Assembly (NCBI GenBank): GCA_046328115.1
Contig: JAXLXE010000001.1
Coordinates: 2,790,001-2,854,000 of the forward strand
Direction: 5' to 3'
DNA length: 64,000 nucleotides
DNA from: JAXLXE01 sp046328115
GTDB taxonomy: Bacteria > Chloroflexota > UBA6077 > JACCZL01
The notes below the pieces were generated by a model that ran no database searches, was not told the DNA's origin, and saw only the letters and a list, made by a program, of their open reading frames with translations. Shown piece after piece: positions 15,824 through 24,265 of this stretch; the stretch's first letter is position 1, and every line of letters starts with the position of its first letter. The position numbers were made by a program, and so were the translations under genes.

Positions 15824-17312
15824 ACGGTGTCTGAACGGCCGCGTCGCGCTTGATGCTCTCGTCGATCGCGGCAACGGCGGCGCGCGCACGAGCGCGGCCG
15901 AGGTTCCAGCTTCGCCAGTCTTCGGTGGTCTCCGCCGTCCAGCGCTGGAGCAGGCGGCGCGCCAGCGCGGTGCGTTCGTCCTGATTCAGGGTGGGGAAAG
16001 ACTCCACCGCGGCCGGCACGGCGTCCGCGCTGAGGCCGTAGATGTAACGGATGTCGCGCGGCGTGCTGGAGTCGGTCCGCGAGAGATTGTGGCGCGCGAT
16101 CAGATCGTCAGGGTTGATGGCGTTCAGCGTGACCAGCACCCCGAGACCGGCGACCATGGCACCGAACACGAATCGCTCGCGACGATGGCACAGGACGGTG
16201 GCCAGGAACCAGACGAAGACGAGCGCTAGCCAGCCCATGAAGGCGGTGGTGTAGAGGCGGAGCTCGGTCAGGCCAAGCTCGTCCGTGTACAGCCGCATCC
16301 GCTGAAGCGCGGAGCCCATGATCACAAAGAGCAGCACGATGAGCGTGGCGCTGAGTACCCTGAATATCGCGGAGCGGCGGTTCTGGTCGTCCGCCACCAG
16401 CCAGTCCGCCAGGAGCAGCATAGGCAGCACCAGCGCGGCCACCGTGACCAGCTCAAAGAAGCCCCGCCGGGCGTATTCCGAGTACGTGAGCGTGGGTGAC
16501 GAATCCACCAGCGACGCGCCGCCGAACAGGTAGCGGAGCTGGACCAGGACGAACGCGAGGAACAGCGCGTTCAGCAGCCCCAGCACGACGGCCGTCTCGA
16601 TCCGGCCGAGCCGCAGAAGACGCGGCCGCTCACCGTCCGGAAGCACGGGTCGCGGTCCGAAGAACTGCTCCTGGAGGAAGCCGGCCGCGATCCAGGTCAC
16701 GGCGCCGGTCAACATCAGGTGGCTGAAGACGGTACGGAGGTCGAATCCGAAGAAGTCACGAACGAGCCCCTCGAACACCACGTCAGCGGCCACGAACAGT
16801 CCGCCGAAGACGAGCAGTAGTGGCGCGGCGAGTGCGAGCCCACGCAGCACGGCCAGCGCCTGGCGGGTGGTACCGTCTCGCGGGATCTCCTTCCAGGCGA
16901 TGGACTGGAGAACCAGCATGAGCGCGCCAACCATGGCGTGCAGTCCAGCGTGCAGGGCGGCGATCGCGTAGTCTGTCACACCGGCCGTGAGGACCTTTCC
17001 GCGCGCGGTGGCGGCGCCCATCAGCGCCAGCAGCATCAATACGGCGAGGACGTTGCAGACCGCCAGCGCCATCGAATCGCGCAACGCCAGTCCGCCCGCG
17101 AACAACACGGCGACGCCCCCGAAAAAGAACGATCGGCGGTCTCCCTGCCACCCCATGTAGCAGCCCAGGCCGGCGCTCGCGGCCACGGCGGCGGCCACCC
17201 AGAGGGGCACATTGAGACCCCAGGGCACGGCCCGGAGCAACGCGTCGCCAAGAATACCGATCAACAGTGCGGCGGCGAGGCAGGCCAGGCCCAGCCGCGT
17301 CTTCGTGCTCAA
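15813..17312 (-). CDS. DUF4173 integral membrane protein
   Basis: A 499-residue polytopic membrane protein with about 11-12 hydrophobic segments, for example LGLACLAAALLIGILG at the start, NVPLWVAAAVAASAGLGCYM and AVVLGLLNALFLAFVLVQL. The cytoplasmic-facing motif SEYARRGFFELV and the following WLVADDQNR are characteristic of DUF4173. The soluble C-terminus (RWTAETTEDWRSWNLGR) is about 90 residues. Function is unknown. The start is TTG 17312; no better start is near. Its 3' end overlaps the 2H phosphoesterase gene on the opposite strand. Confidence 0.8.
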   Translation of the reverse strand: MSTKTRLGLACLAAALLIGILGDALLRAVPWGLNVPLWVAAAVAASAGLGCYMGWQGDRRSFFFGGVAVLFAGGLALRDSMALAVCNVLAVLMLLALMGAATARGKVLTAGVTDYAIAALHAGLHAMVGALMLVLQSIAWKEIPRDGTTRQALAVLRGLALAAPLLLVFGGLFVAADVVFEGLVRDFFGFDLRTVFSHLMLTGAVTWIAAGFLQEQFFGPRPVLPDGERPRLLRLGRIETAVVLGLLNALFLAFVLVQLRYLFGGASLVDSSPTLTYSEYARRGFFELVTVAALVLPMLLLADWLVADDQNRRSAIFRVLSATLIVLLFVIMGSALQRMRLYTDELGLTELRLYTTAFMGWLALVFVWFLATVLCHRRERFVFGAMVAGLGVLVTLNAINPDDLIARHNLSRTDSSTPRDIRYIYGLSADAVPAAVESFPTLNQDERTALARRLLQRWTAETTEDWRSWNLGRARARAAVAAIDESIKRDAAVQTPFRR

Positions 17313-17384
17313 TAGACGACCTCAATCAGCGGAGGTTTGCCCCGTAAGACGCCATTGACGGGCGATGAGTTCCCCCGGCCGAGG

Positions 17385-18098
17385 TCAGGGGGTGTACGCT
17401 GGCACGGCGATCAAGGCGGTCCCGACCACCGACCGGAGCAGCGAGAGAATGTCCCAGACCGGCAGGCCACAGGCTGCACCGATGTCTGCCGCGTATGGGG
17501 GGAGGTTGGTGCACTCCAGGAGAAGAGCTGCGATCTCCGGATGAGCGCTGGTGTAGCGGGACACCACGTCCACCACCTCGACGCGGGCGGTCTCGACGTC
17601 TAGTCCAGGCCGATTCTCCGCGATCGGACGGTGGAACGTCGGCGCCTCCTCCAGCCCGATCAGATCGATGCGGTCCATCGAGGTCACGCCCACCCCGGCG
17701 AAATGGTCTGGGCGCAGCGAGGCGGCACTAAACGTGACCACGCCGAGGCGGCCTGAACGCGGCAGCGAGGCGAGCAGCCGGGGCGTGAGCAGCAGGCTCG
17801 AGGTGAGCATGGGCACGTTCACGACGCTCGCGAGTGTCTGGTGGTGGAGCGCGAGGAACCCACAGGACGTGGTGATGGCGCGGGCGCCGCGACCCTCCAA
17901 CGCTCGTGCCCCCTCCACAAACGCGTCCAGCAGGCCGCGCGCGTCCTTGCGGACCACGCGCTCCGGGGTCGCTCCATCCACTCGCTGGAACAGCACCGGC
18001 CCGTCGTATGTGTCCGGGCAGCCGATATCACCCGGCGGACGGTCGAACCGGGTGTCCAGCATGAGGATGCCCAGGGGCTCGGTGACGCGGAGGAGCAA
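17385..18098 (-). CDS. Asp/Glu racemase-superfamily protein
   Basis: A 237-residue member of the aspartate/glutamate/hydantoin racemase and maleate isomerase superfamily. The two active-site cysteines expected for this fold are C79 (TTSCGFLAL) and C196 (LLECTNLPPYA). The start TTG 18098 lies directly against the TAG of the upstream MBL gene (stop 18099-18101), so the two are co-transcribed and coupled. TTG gives a normal lead-in to the first beta strand (PLGILMLD); ATG 18062 would truncate it. Substrate cannot be named. Confidence 0.8.
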   Translation of the reverse strand: MLLRVTEPLGILMLDTRFDRPPGDIGCPDTYDGPVLFQRVDGATPERVVRKDARGLLDAFVEGARALEGRGARAITTSCGFLALHHQTLASVVNVPMLTSSLLLTPRLLASLPRSGRLGVVTFSAASLRPDHFAGVGVTSMDRIDLIGLEEAPTFHRPIAENRPGLDVETARVEVVDVVSRYTSAHPEIAALLLECTNLPPYAADIGAACGLPVWDILSLLRSVVGTALIAVPAYTP

Positions 18099-18884
18099 CT
18101 ACAGGCCGCCCGCCACGCTGGCGAACGCGGCGGATGCGCCGCTGTCCATGACGGGACCGTGCATAAAGAGTGCGCGCTCAAAGGACAGCCCGGCCAGCTT
18201 CTTGAAGCTCTCTGTAGCCTGGGCCACATCCGCGGTGAACTGGGGAGATGAGCTTGCCAGGCGTCCGCCGACGTTCACGGCCGCGTCTCCAGTGATCAGG
18301 GCTGAGCCCGCCGGGTCGAACACCGAGACGTGCCCCAGGGTGTGCCCGGGCGTGGCAATGATCTGCAGCCCCAACACGTCGTCACCGTCTGAAACGGGCC
18401 GGATCTCGCGACCGGCGCTGATCCGCGGGATATCGGCGGCGCCAGCGTAGACAGTAGCGTCGGGCGCCAGCGACAGCACCTCCGCAATGCTACCCGCGTG
18501 GTCCGGGTGGTGGTGGGTGAGGATGACGTGGCGGATGGCGTCCGTACCCAGGCCGGTCGCGGCGACGACCTCCGCGATCTTCGGGCCGTTGTTGGGAGTG
18601 CCAGTGTCCACGATGGCGATCTCGCCGCCGCGCAAGGCCACGTATGCTGCCACGAAGCCCATGTCCACCCGCAGCATCTTGTCTTGCCCCTGGGCGTACG
18701 CAACGGTGGCGCCGGCGAAATCGCGGAGCGTTGGCAATCCGACTCCGCGTCCGATCAGGACACCAGTATCCTCGTTCCCGCCCGTCCTCGTACCGGGCAG
18801 GCCCAGCGCCACCCAGAATGAGACCAGCCCGGTGGTGGTCCTGGTCAGCCAGGTCCGCCGACCAATCCTGTGCTTGACGTTCAT
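18099..18884 (-). CDS. MBL-fold metallo-hydrolase with export signal
   Basis: A 261-residue metallo-beta-lactamase-fold hydrolase. Zinc ligands are in THHHPDH (residues 123-129), TPGHTLGH, GDAAV and MHG. The N-terminus (RIGRRTWLTRTTTGLVSFWVA) looks like a Tat-type or transmembrane signal, so it may act outside the cytoplasm. A GGAGG sequence 7 nt before ATG 18884 fixes the start. It is followed without a gap by the racemase-like gene. Members of this subgroup include lactonases and beta-lactamase-like enzymes; the substrate is unknown. Confidence 0.85.
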   Translation of the reverse strand: MNVKHRIGRRTWLTRTTTGLVSFWVALGLPGTRTGGNEDTGVLIGRGVGLPTLRDFAGATVAYAQGQDKMLRVDMGFVAAYVALRGGEIAIVDTGTPNNGPKIAEVVAATGLGTDAIRHVILTHHHPDHAGSIAEVLSLAPDATVYAGAADIPRISAGREIRPVSDGDDVLGLQIIATPGHTLGHVSVFDPAGSALITGDAAVNVGGRLASSSPQFTADVAQATESFKKLAGLSFERALFMHGPVMDSGASAAFASVAGGL

Positions 18885-18959
18885 GGCTTGACCTCCGACG
18901 CCCGTGAGAGCCGAGCGTTTACGATGATTCTAGTCCGCCCGGTCCGGGCTGGCGCCTGC

Positions 18960-18965
18960 TACGCT
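18960..18965 (+). promoter_or_regulatory. candidate -10 element (TACGCT)
   Basis: GCTACGCT ends 19 nt before the ATG of the GH13_18 phosphorylase, within the 100-nt divergent intergenic region. It is one of the TANNNT boxes recurring in the window. Implied leader is very short. Confidence 0.3.
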
Positions 18966-18984
18966 TTGGACGTTAAGGCGGCTC

Positions 18985-20679
18985 ATGTCGATACAGGAAA
19001 CGCTCGAACGGATCTACGGTGCGGGGCACGCCTCGGGTGTGGCCGAGCGGCTGGCTGAGGTGATGCAGCGCCACCAGCGTCGTGGCGAGCACGGTGGCGA
19101 GCGGGGCTCCCGATTCTCCGAGCGCGACGTGCTGCTCATCACCTACGGTGATTCGCTCCTGTCGTCGTCCGAGCCACCCCTGGCTACGCTTCGGGGGTTT
19201 GCAACCCGACACCTGGGGCCAGCGGTCTCGGGCATCCACATCCTGCCGTGCTTCCCGTACACGTCTGACTACGGCTTCTCCATCTCCGACTACACGCGAG
19301 TGGACCCCTCGCTTGGTGCCTGGGGCGACGTGACGGCGCTGTCCCACGAGTTTCGCCTGATGCTGGACTTCGTGCTGAACCACTGTTCCCGTTCGCACGC
19401 GTGGTTTCAGGCCTTTCTGGCCAGCACGCGTCCGTTCGACGAATTCTTCATCACCCAGGACCCCGCCGTGGATCTCTCGGGTGTGACGCGGCCCAGGACC
19501 TCGCCGCTGCTGACCCCGTTCGAGACCGCGCGCGGCATACAGCACGTCTGGACGACGTTCAGCGGCGACCAGGTGGACCTGAACTACGCAAACCCCGACG
19601 TGCTGCTCGCGATGATCGACGTGATGCTGACGTATGTGGATCGCGGCGCGGACCTGTTGCGGATGGACGCGGTGGGATACCTTTGGAAGGAGCCCGGCAC
19701 TTCGTGCATCCACCTGGAGCGAACCCACCAGGTGGTGAAGCTCTTCCGGCAGGTGCTGGACGAAGTGGCGCCGCGGGTGGCCATCGTCACGGAGACCAAC
19801 GTACCCCACGCGGACAACGTCAGCTACTTCGGCAACGGACGGGACGAGGCGCAGATGGTCTACCAGTTCCCGCTGGCACCCCTGGTGCTGCACGCGCTCT
19901 CGACGGGCGACGCGTCACGCCTGTCCGCCTGGGCGAGCGGGCTCTCCACGCCCTCCGCTGAGACGACGTTCTTCAACTTCCTGGCTTCACACGATGGCGT
20001 GGGCGTGGTGCCGGCGCGCGGGTACCTGACCGAACATGAGGTGCAGGGGCTGGCCGACCAGGTCACCCGGCACGGCGGCCAGGTCTCCTACAAGACCAAC
20101 CCGGACGGCAGCGAGAGTCCGTATGAGCTCAATGCCACGTTCTTCGATGCCCTGTCTGACCCCAACGAGCCGTGGGCGACGCGCCTGGAGCGCTTCATCT
20201 GCTCGCAGGCCATCATGCTGGCGCTGGCGGGGGTACCGGGCGTGTACCTGCACAGCCTCTTCGGATCGCACAACAACCAGGCCGGCTACGCCGCGAGCGG
20301 CTGGAAGCGTGACCTGAACCACGAGCGCCTGAATGTGGCCAGCCTGGAGGCGGAGCTAGCCGATCCGCTGAGCGAGAAGGCGCAGGTGTTCGCCCGCATG
20401 ATGCGCCTGCTGGCAGTCAGACGGGCGCAACCTGCGTTTCACCCCAACGCCCCACAGCGCGTTCTAGCACTGACACCCGGCGTCCTCGCCATCCAACGCG
20501 GCCCGCACGCGGGCCAGACGCTGTTCGCGCTGCACAGCACCTCGGCTCACTCGGCCGGGGTCACCCTTGAAGCGTTAGCGCCGTCGACGCTCGTGGATGT
20601 GCTGACGGATCAGACGATGGGCGGACGGCGGAGCCTCACGCTTGCACCGTACGGCGTAGCCTGGCTTTCGACTCCGTGA
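18985..20679 (+). CDS. GH13_18 sugar phosphorylase (sucrose/glucosylglycerate phosphorylase-like)
   Basis: A 564-residue GH13 enzyme of the sucrose-phosphorylase subfamily, which reversibly transfers glucose from an alpha-glucoside to phosphate. Catalytic residues are D228 (LLRMDAVGYLW), E270 (AIVTETNVPH) and D337 (FLASHDGVG). The region PYTSDYGFSISDYTRVD and the terminal GVPGVYLHSLFGSHNN loop suit the subfamily containing sucrose, sucrose-6-phosphate and glucosylglycerate phosphorylases; these differ in short loops I cannot resolve by eye. No signal peptide. In this context it could feed glucose 1-phosphate to GlgC. Its 3' end overlaps the antitoxin gene by 44 nt. Confidence 0.85.
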   Translation: MSIQETLERIYGAGHASGVAERLAEVMQRHQRRGEHGGERGSRFSERDVLLITYGDSLLSSSEPPLATLRGFATRHLGPAVSGIHILPCFPYTSDYGFSISDYTRVDPSLGAWGDVTALSHEFRLMLDFVLNHCSRSHAWFQAFLASTRPFDEFFITQDPAVDLSGVTRPRTSPLLTPFETARGIQHVWTTFSGDQVDLNYANPDVLLAMIDVMLTYVDRGADLLRMDAVGYLWKEPGTSCIHLERTHQVVKLFRQVLDEVAPRVAIVTETNVPHADNVSYFGNGRDEAQMVYQFPLAPLVLHALSTGDASRLSAWASGLSTPSAETTFFNFLASHDGVGVVPARGYLTEHEVQGLADQVTRHGGQVSYKTNPDGSESPYELNATFFDALSDPNEPWATRLERFICSQAIMLALAGVPGVYLHSLFGSHNNQAGYAASGWKRDLNHERLNVASLEAELADPLSEKAQVFARMMRLLAVRRAQPAFHPNAPQRVLALTPGVLAIQRGPHAGQTLFALHSTSAHSAGVTLEALAPSTLVDVLTDQTMGGRRSLTLAPYGVAWLSTP

Positions 20680-21034
20680 GCCCATGCTGGTCCGAACGGC
20701 CCGGAGACTGAGCGGGCGCGTCTGTACGCGTGCGGACGAGTCTGATCTGCAGTGAGCAACCCGTTGCCTCGGCATAGCGGCGCAACGTGGCGATAGATGG
20801 GGAGTGCTTCCCGACAGATTCGAGGCGAGAGACTGCGCTCTTCGTGGTTCCCATGCGCTCAGCAACCGCGGCCTGGGTCAGTTGAGCACGTGAACGCGCG
20901 CGCAGCAACTCGTGTGCAATCTCGTATTCGGCGCGAAGCGACTCGTATGCTTCGAGAAAACCTTCTTTCGCGCTAGCTTCTGCGAGAAATGCAGCATGAT
21001 CGTGTGGAACCGGCTCGTACTTAACGTCATCCAT
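20636..21034 (-). CDS. XRE-family antitoxin (HigA-like)
   Basis: A 132-residue protein with a helix-turn-helix at about residues 50-100 (RAQLTQAAVAERMGTTKSAV then SRLESVGKHSPSIATLRRY). It follows a RelE/HigB-like toxin gene with an 8-nt overlap, the HigBA order. An AGGGAGG Shine-Dalgarno lies 6 nt before ATG 21034; the adjacent GTG 21037 is less likely. After the HTH there is an Arg/Ser-rich tail of about 30 residues not usual for the family, encoded in the region overlapping the convergent phosphorylase gene; the antitoxin may have extended by loss of an earlier stop. It should neutralise the toxin and repress the pair. Confidence 0.82.
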   Translation of the reverse strand: MDDVKYEPVPHDHAAFLAEASAKEGFLEAYESLRAEYEIAHELLRARSRAQLTQAAVAERMGTTKSAVSRLESVGKHSPSIATLRRYAEATGCSLQIRLVRTRTDAPAQSPGRSDQHGLTESKARLRRTVQA

Positions 21035-21353
21035 CACGGACCTCCCTTTGCCGCCGGCGTGCGATGCGCAACTCTTGTAACGGCGTCTTCTGAGTTTTCT
21101 TGACGAACGCGTGCAGGATCATCACCCGCCGGCCGCGAGCAAAGCAGTAGAATGCTCGGGCGATTCCGTCGCGTCCACGCGCCCTCAACTCGAACAGCCC
21201 TCCCCCTATGGGGCGGGCATGGGGTAAGCCCAACTCCAGGCCGTATTCGCGTAGCAACTCAACGAGACGCGAATAGTCCGCGACTACGTCGCCCGGCCAG
21301 GACATGACCTCGCGAAGCACTCGCTCGGCAAAGTACTCTACCGTGAATGCCAA
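21027..21353 (-). CDS. RelE/HigB-like toxin (Gp49 family)
   Basis: A phage-derived Gp49/HigB-type mRNA interferase. The core VELLREYGLELGLPHARPI with GGLFELRARGRDGIARAFY and VMILHAFVKKTQKTP matches the family, including the RKKTQKTP-like basic motif near the C-terminus. The frame is open to TTG 21413, but TTG 21353 (MAFTVEYFAERVL) gives the usual 108-residue length and leaves the inverted repeat at 21361-21378 outside the gene; GTG 21368 is another option. It is the promoter-proximal gene of a two-gene module with the antitoxin. It would cleave ribosome-associated mRNA when unopposed. Confidence 0.8.
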   Translation of the reverse strand: MAFTVEYFAERVLREVMSWPGDVVADYSRLVELLREYGLELGLPHARPIGGGLFELRARGRDGIARAFYCFARGRRVMILHAFVKKTQKTPLQELRIARRRQREVRDG

Positions 21354-21360
21354 ATCCCAT

Positions 21361-21378
21361 GTTAGCACATTCGCTAAC
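21361..21378 (-). promoter_or_regulatory. inverted repeat, candidate TA operator
   Basis: GTTAGC (21361-21366) and GCTAAC (21373-21378) are perfect reverse complements with a 6-nt spacer, centred 16 nt upstream of the preferred toxin start TTG 21353. Position and size suit autoregulation by the XRE antitoxin. A TANNNT box (TAACAT on the minus strand) overlaps it. Confidence 0.45.
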
Positions 21379-21555
21379 CACTCTGAGTGCGGCGGGGTGC
21401 GGGAGCGCTCCAACCGACGACTGTGGCCCCCACCAGCGCGCAGAAGTCACGAGGGGTCGCCGACAGTCATCTCGGGCGGTGCAGGGGATGGAAGGCGTAT
21501 CCGCCAAGCCCGTCCAGCACAGGGGCATTCTCCGCCAGATCGGGCCCGATCGCGG

Positions 21556-22029
21556 TCATGAACCTTCGTCAAACCCCCGCGGGTGCCAGAACTCGTGGCG
21601 CGCTTCCGTCGAGAGGTTCGTCTGGGCTAGCTGCACGATCGTGCCATGGGCGTCGCGAGGTGAGATGAACGCTTCGCTCCACTCGGGGCGCGAGAAGTCC
21701 TCGCCCACCACGCGGAAGCCGGCGGCGCGCGCAGCCTGGACGCTGGCTCGGATGTCCGCCACCAGATAGGTGAGGTGGTGTACGCCCTCGCCACGCTTGG
21801 ACAGGAAGTCCTGGACGAAGCCGGTCTCGCCCAGCGGCGCGATGAGCTCAACGGCCGCGCCGTTCGGGTAGTGCAGCACCATGGTGTGGAAGCTCTGGCT
21901 GGGTCGTTGCGAGTACTCAAACGGCTCGCCGCCCAGGAGATCGCGGTACAGCGGCAGTGCCGACTCGATCGATCGGACGGCGATGGCGGTGTGGTCCAGC
22001 GCCAGCACCGGCACTTTCTTCAGGTTCAC
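21556..22029 (-). CDS. VOC-family protein (methylmalonyl-CoA epimerase/glyoxalase-like)
   Basis: A 157-residue vicinal-oxygen-chelate protein with two beta-alpha-beta-beta-beta modules. The candidate metal ligands are H13 (ALDHTAIAV), E61 (AAVELIAP), H84 or H85 (GVHHLTYLV) and Q134 (TIVQLAQ). Overall shape resembles methylmalonyl-CoA epimerase, but that family normally has H-Q-H-E, so the second and fourth positions are swapped here; substrate is therefore open. GTG 22029 is 1 nt beyond the MFS stop, with GGGAG upstream, so it is co-transcribed with the transporter. Confidence 0.75.
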   Translation of the reverse strand: MNLKKVPVLALDHTAIAVRSIESALPLYRDLLGGEPFEYSQRPSQSFHTMVLHYPNGAAVELIAPLGETGFVQDFLSKRGEGVHHLTYLVADIRASVQAARAAGFRVVGEDFSRPEWSEAFISPRDAHGTIVQLAQTNLSTEARHEFWHPRGFDEGS

Positions 22030-22030
22030 A

Positions 22031-23296
22031 TCAACTCCCTGAACGCTCAGGCGCGCTCGTCATTTCAATCTGCCCGATTCGCATGAGGACAAACGAGCTG
22101 GCGAGGGAGATGAGCGCGCTCAGGCCAAAGAGCCACTCGTACCCCAGCCAGCCGGCGATGATGCCGCCGGCGAGCGGGGCGGCCGTGCCCGCCAGACCGG
22201 CCAGCCCATTGGCCAGCGCGATGTAGCTGGGCCGGCGGTCAACCGGCGCGAAGTGCACGGCCCCCGCCATGCGGGCGAGCATCTGTCCGGAGTGGGCGGC
22301 GCCGAGCATCACGAACGGGACGATCATCCACACAGCACCGGGCGCGAAGAGCGCCGCCAGCGAGCCGGCCACCCAGATCGATGTGGACAGCGTGGCCAGC
22401 GATGAGTAGCCGCGATGGTCGGCGAACCAGCCCAGCAGCGGGTTGGCGATGAGTTGGGACACCAGGTAGGCCGCGGTGAACCAGCCGACCAGCTCATCTG
22501 GAGCGGCGTGCCGCTCCGCCGCGTAGACCGCCAGGAATCCCGCGCCCATAGTGCCCAGGACCGAGAGGCACAGGCCGCCAACGTACATTGCGAACGGTCG
22601 ATCGACGCGAAACACGGCGGCCAGGCTGGCCATCTGCTCCGAGAATGGCCGTGGCGCCAGCGGCTCCGGACCCGCCGGCTCCACCACGAAGAGGAGCAGC
22701 AGATAGCCCACGGCGAGGACCGCGAAGCCAACCCCGAAACAGGCCACGAATCCCTGGGGGAACGGCAGCTCATCCAGGAGCGGTGCGGTGAAGAGGGCGG
22801 CCAGCGCGCCCACAGCCTGGCCCACTGTGGTGGCCGCGCCGAAGAAACGCCCACGCAGAGAGGCGGGAACCACCTTCGACAGGACATCCATCCACGGCAT
22901 GGTGGCCAGACCGCCGCCCAGCGTCAATCCGAACATGCACAGCAGCACGCCGGCGATCGCCATGGGCGCCCCGATCTGGTCCAGGAACAGCGGGATGAGG
23001 GCCAGCGCCAGGATAGGCAGCCGCTCCAAGGCGCTGATCACCAGCACCCACGGCCACTTTCGGCGGCTCTGCTCGATGACGCCGACGGCCAGAAGCTGTG
23101 GCAGCCAGCCAAGCTGGTTGGCCGCCGTCACGGCGCCGATGGCGAGCGGACTCTCCGTGAGCTTGCTGACGAACAACGGCACCAGCGTGACCGGCGAGAA
23201 GAGCCCGAGCGCCCCCATGAAGGAGGCCATCTCCACGCCCATGACGGCGGCGTTGAGACGGGTGGTTCCTCGGTCTCGCGCTGGTACGGTTGCCAC
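22031..23296 (-). CDS. MFS transporter
   Basis: A 421-residue major facilitator protein with 12 predicted hydrophobic segments. The N-half loop between helices 2 and 3 reads EQSRRKWPWVLV and the later part has GWFADHRGYSSLATLS, resembling the GD(X)8 motif of the second half. Start is GTG 23296. It is coupled to the downstream VOC gene (gap 1 nt). The substrate is unknown; position between a dienelactone hydrolase and a VOC enzyme suggests an organic acid or lactone, which is only a guess. Confidence 0.82.
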   Translation of the reverse strand: MATVPARDRGTTRLNAAVMGVEMASFMGALGLFSPVTLVPLFVSKLTESPLAIGAVTAANQLGWLPQLLAVGVIEQSRRKWPWVLVISALERLPILALALIPLFLDQIGAPMAIAGVLLCMFGLTLGGGLATMPWMDVLSKVVPASLRGRFFGAATTVGQAVGALAALFTAPLLDELPFPQGFVACFGVGFAVLAVGYLLLLFVVEPAGPEPLAPRPFSEQMASLAAVFRVDRPFAMYVGGLCLSVLGTMGAGFLAVYAAERHAAPDELVGWFTAAYLVSQLIANPLLGWFADHRGYSSLATLSTSIWVAGSLAALFAPGAVWMIVPFVMLGAAHSGQMLARMAGAVHFAPVDRRPSYIALANGLAGLAGTAAPLAGGIIAGWLGYEWLFGLSALISLASSFVLMRIGQIEMTSAPERSGS

Positions 23297-23344
23297 GAAT
23301 CACCCCAAGAACACGAATCACCAAAAGGAGATCCGCCCAAGCAA

Positions 23345-23377
23345 GGGCCCCTGAGCCACCTATTGGCCCAGGGGCCC
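23345..23377 (-). terminator. hairpin terminator of the dienelactone hydrolase gene
   Basis: GGGCCCCTG (23345-23353) and CAGGGGCCC (23369-23377) form a 9-bp stem, extended internally by GCCA/TGGC around a 5-nt loop. On the minus strand it follows the hydrolase stop and is trailed by TTGCTT, a weak T-rich stretch. It separates the hydrolase from the MFS gene downstream. Confidence 0.55.
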
Positions 23378-23400
23378 CAGCGTCCGGTTGCGGTTGGCTG

Positions 23401-24174
23401 CTAGCCGGCTGAGTTGGCCTTGATGAATCCCAGGACCTGCTTCCACGAGTCGGTGCAGGCGTCCTTCCACTCGTGCTGGGTCCGATCGAAGAAGCTGTGC
23501 GGCGCATTGGGGTACACGTGGGTCTCGTGCTTCACCCCCGCGGCGGCCAGCGCGTCGTCGAACGACTTGATGGCGTCCGGTGGGATGCCCGCGTCTCCGC
23601 CACCGTAGATCGCCAGGATCGGGCTCTTGAAGCTGGACACGTGATCGATGGGGCGCGGGAGGATTGGCCCCAGAGGCAGGCCCAGCGGCCATCCGTAGAA
23701 GGGGATGACGCCGGCGTAGCCCAGCCCAGAGCCAGACTGCAGCGACGCCAGCGCGCCCCCGTAGCAGAATCCGGTGGCGAACAGGCTCTTGACTGCCCCG
23801 CCCTCGGGCGACCGCATGAAGGCCACGGCCGCCGCCACATCCGCCTGGACGGTCTCGATGTTGGTCTGGCGGACGTGCGGCATGAAATCGAACTCCCCGC
23901 CGCGGTCTTCGTCTTCCGCGGTCCGGGCAAAGTAGTCGATCGCCACGGCATCGACACCAGCCTCGGCGTACCGCAGCGCCAATTCCTTGTAATACTCGTG
24001 GAGGCCGCGCACATCCGGCAGCACCACGATCCCGGCGCCCGTCGGCTGGACGGCGCGCGCGGCGTAGGCCATGAACTTCGTACCATCCGCGGAGGTCAGG
24101 GTGAGGTCGCGGGCGTCCGTCGCACCCCCGGCGATCGGTGGAATGGGCGGCAGTGCACCTGGCTCAAAGCACAT
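23401..24174 (-). CDS. dienelactone hydrolase family protein
   Basis: An alpha/beta hydrolase of about 257 residues. The DLH-type nucleophile is cysteine in GFCYGG, with the acid in GGGDAGIP and histidine in NAPHSFFDR; the oxyanion strand is IVVLPDVRG. Start ATG 24174 (MCFEPGALPPIPP) is chosen because GGAGGAA lies just upstream and homologues begin with MCF; the frame continues to 24243 without need. The family opens dienelactones in chlorocatechol degradation but many members have other ester or lactone substrates. A hairpin terminator follows. Confidence 0.88.
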   Translation of the reverse strand: MCFEPGALPPIPPIAGGATDARDLTLTSADGTKFMAYAARAVQPTGAGIVVLPDVRGLHEYYKELALRYAEAGVDAVAIDYFARTAEDEDRGGEFDFMPHVRQTNIETVQADVAAAVAFMRSPEGGAVKSLFATGFCYGGALASLQSGSGLGYAGVIPFYGWPLGLPLGPILPRPIDHVSSFKSPILAIYGGGDAGIPPDAIKSFDDALAAAGVKHETHVYPNAPHSFFDRTQHEWKDACTDSWKQVLGFIKANSAG

Positions 24175-24265
24175 CAGGGTTCCTCCTCGAGTCCACCGCA
24201 CGGTCAGCGCCAGCACGCGCGGCTGGCTGAGATGGTACCCCATCTCCTCCGGGCTGACGGGCCGC

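Noticed and set aside
18973..19893. 306-codon minus-strand open frame
   Set aside because: Antisense to the GH13_18 phosphorylase, which has all catalytic residues; the shadow has no domain signature.
22415..23404. 329-codon plus-strand open frame
   Set aside because: Antisense shadow of the MFS transporter; Gln/Arg/His-rich with no recognisable motif.
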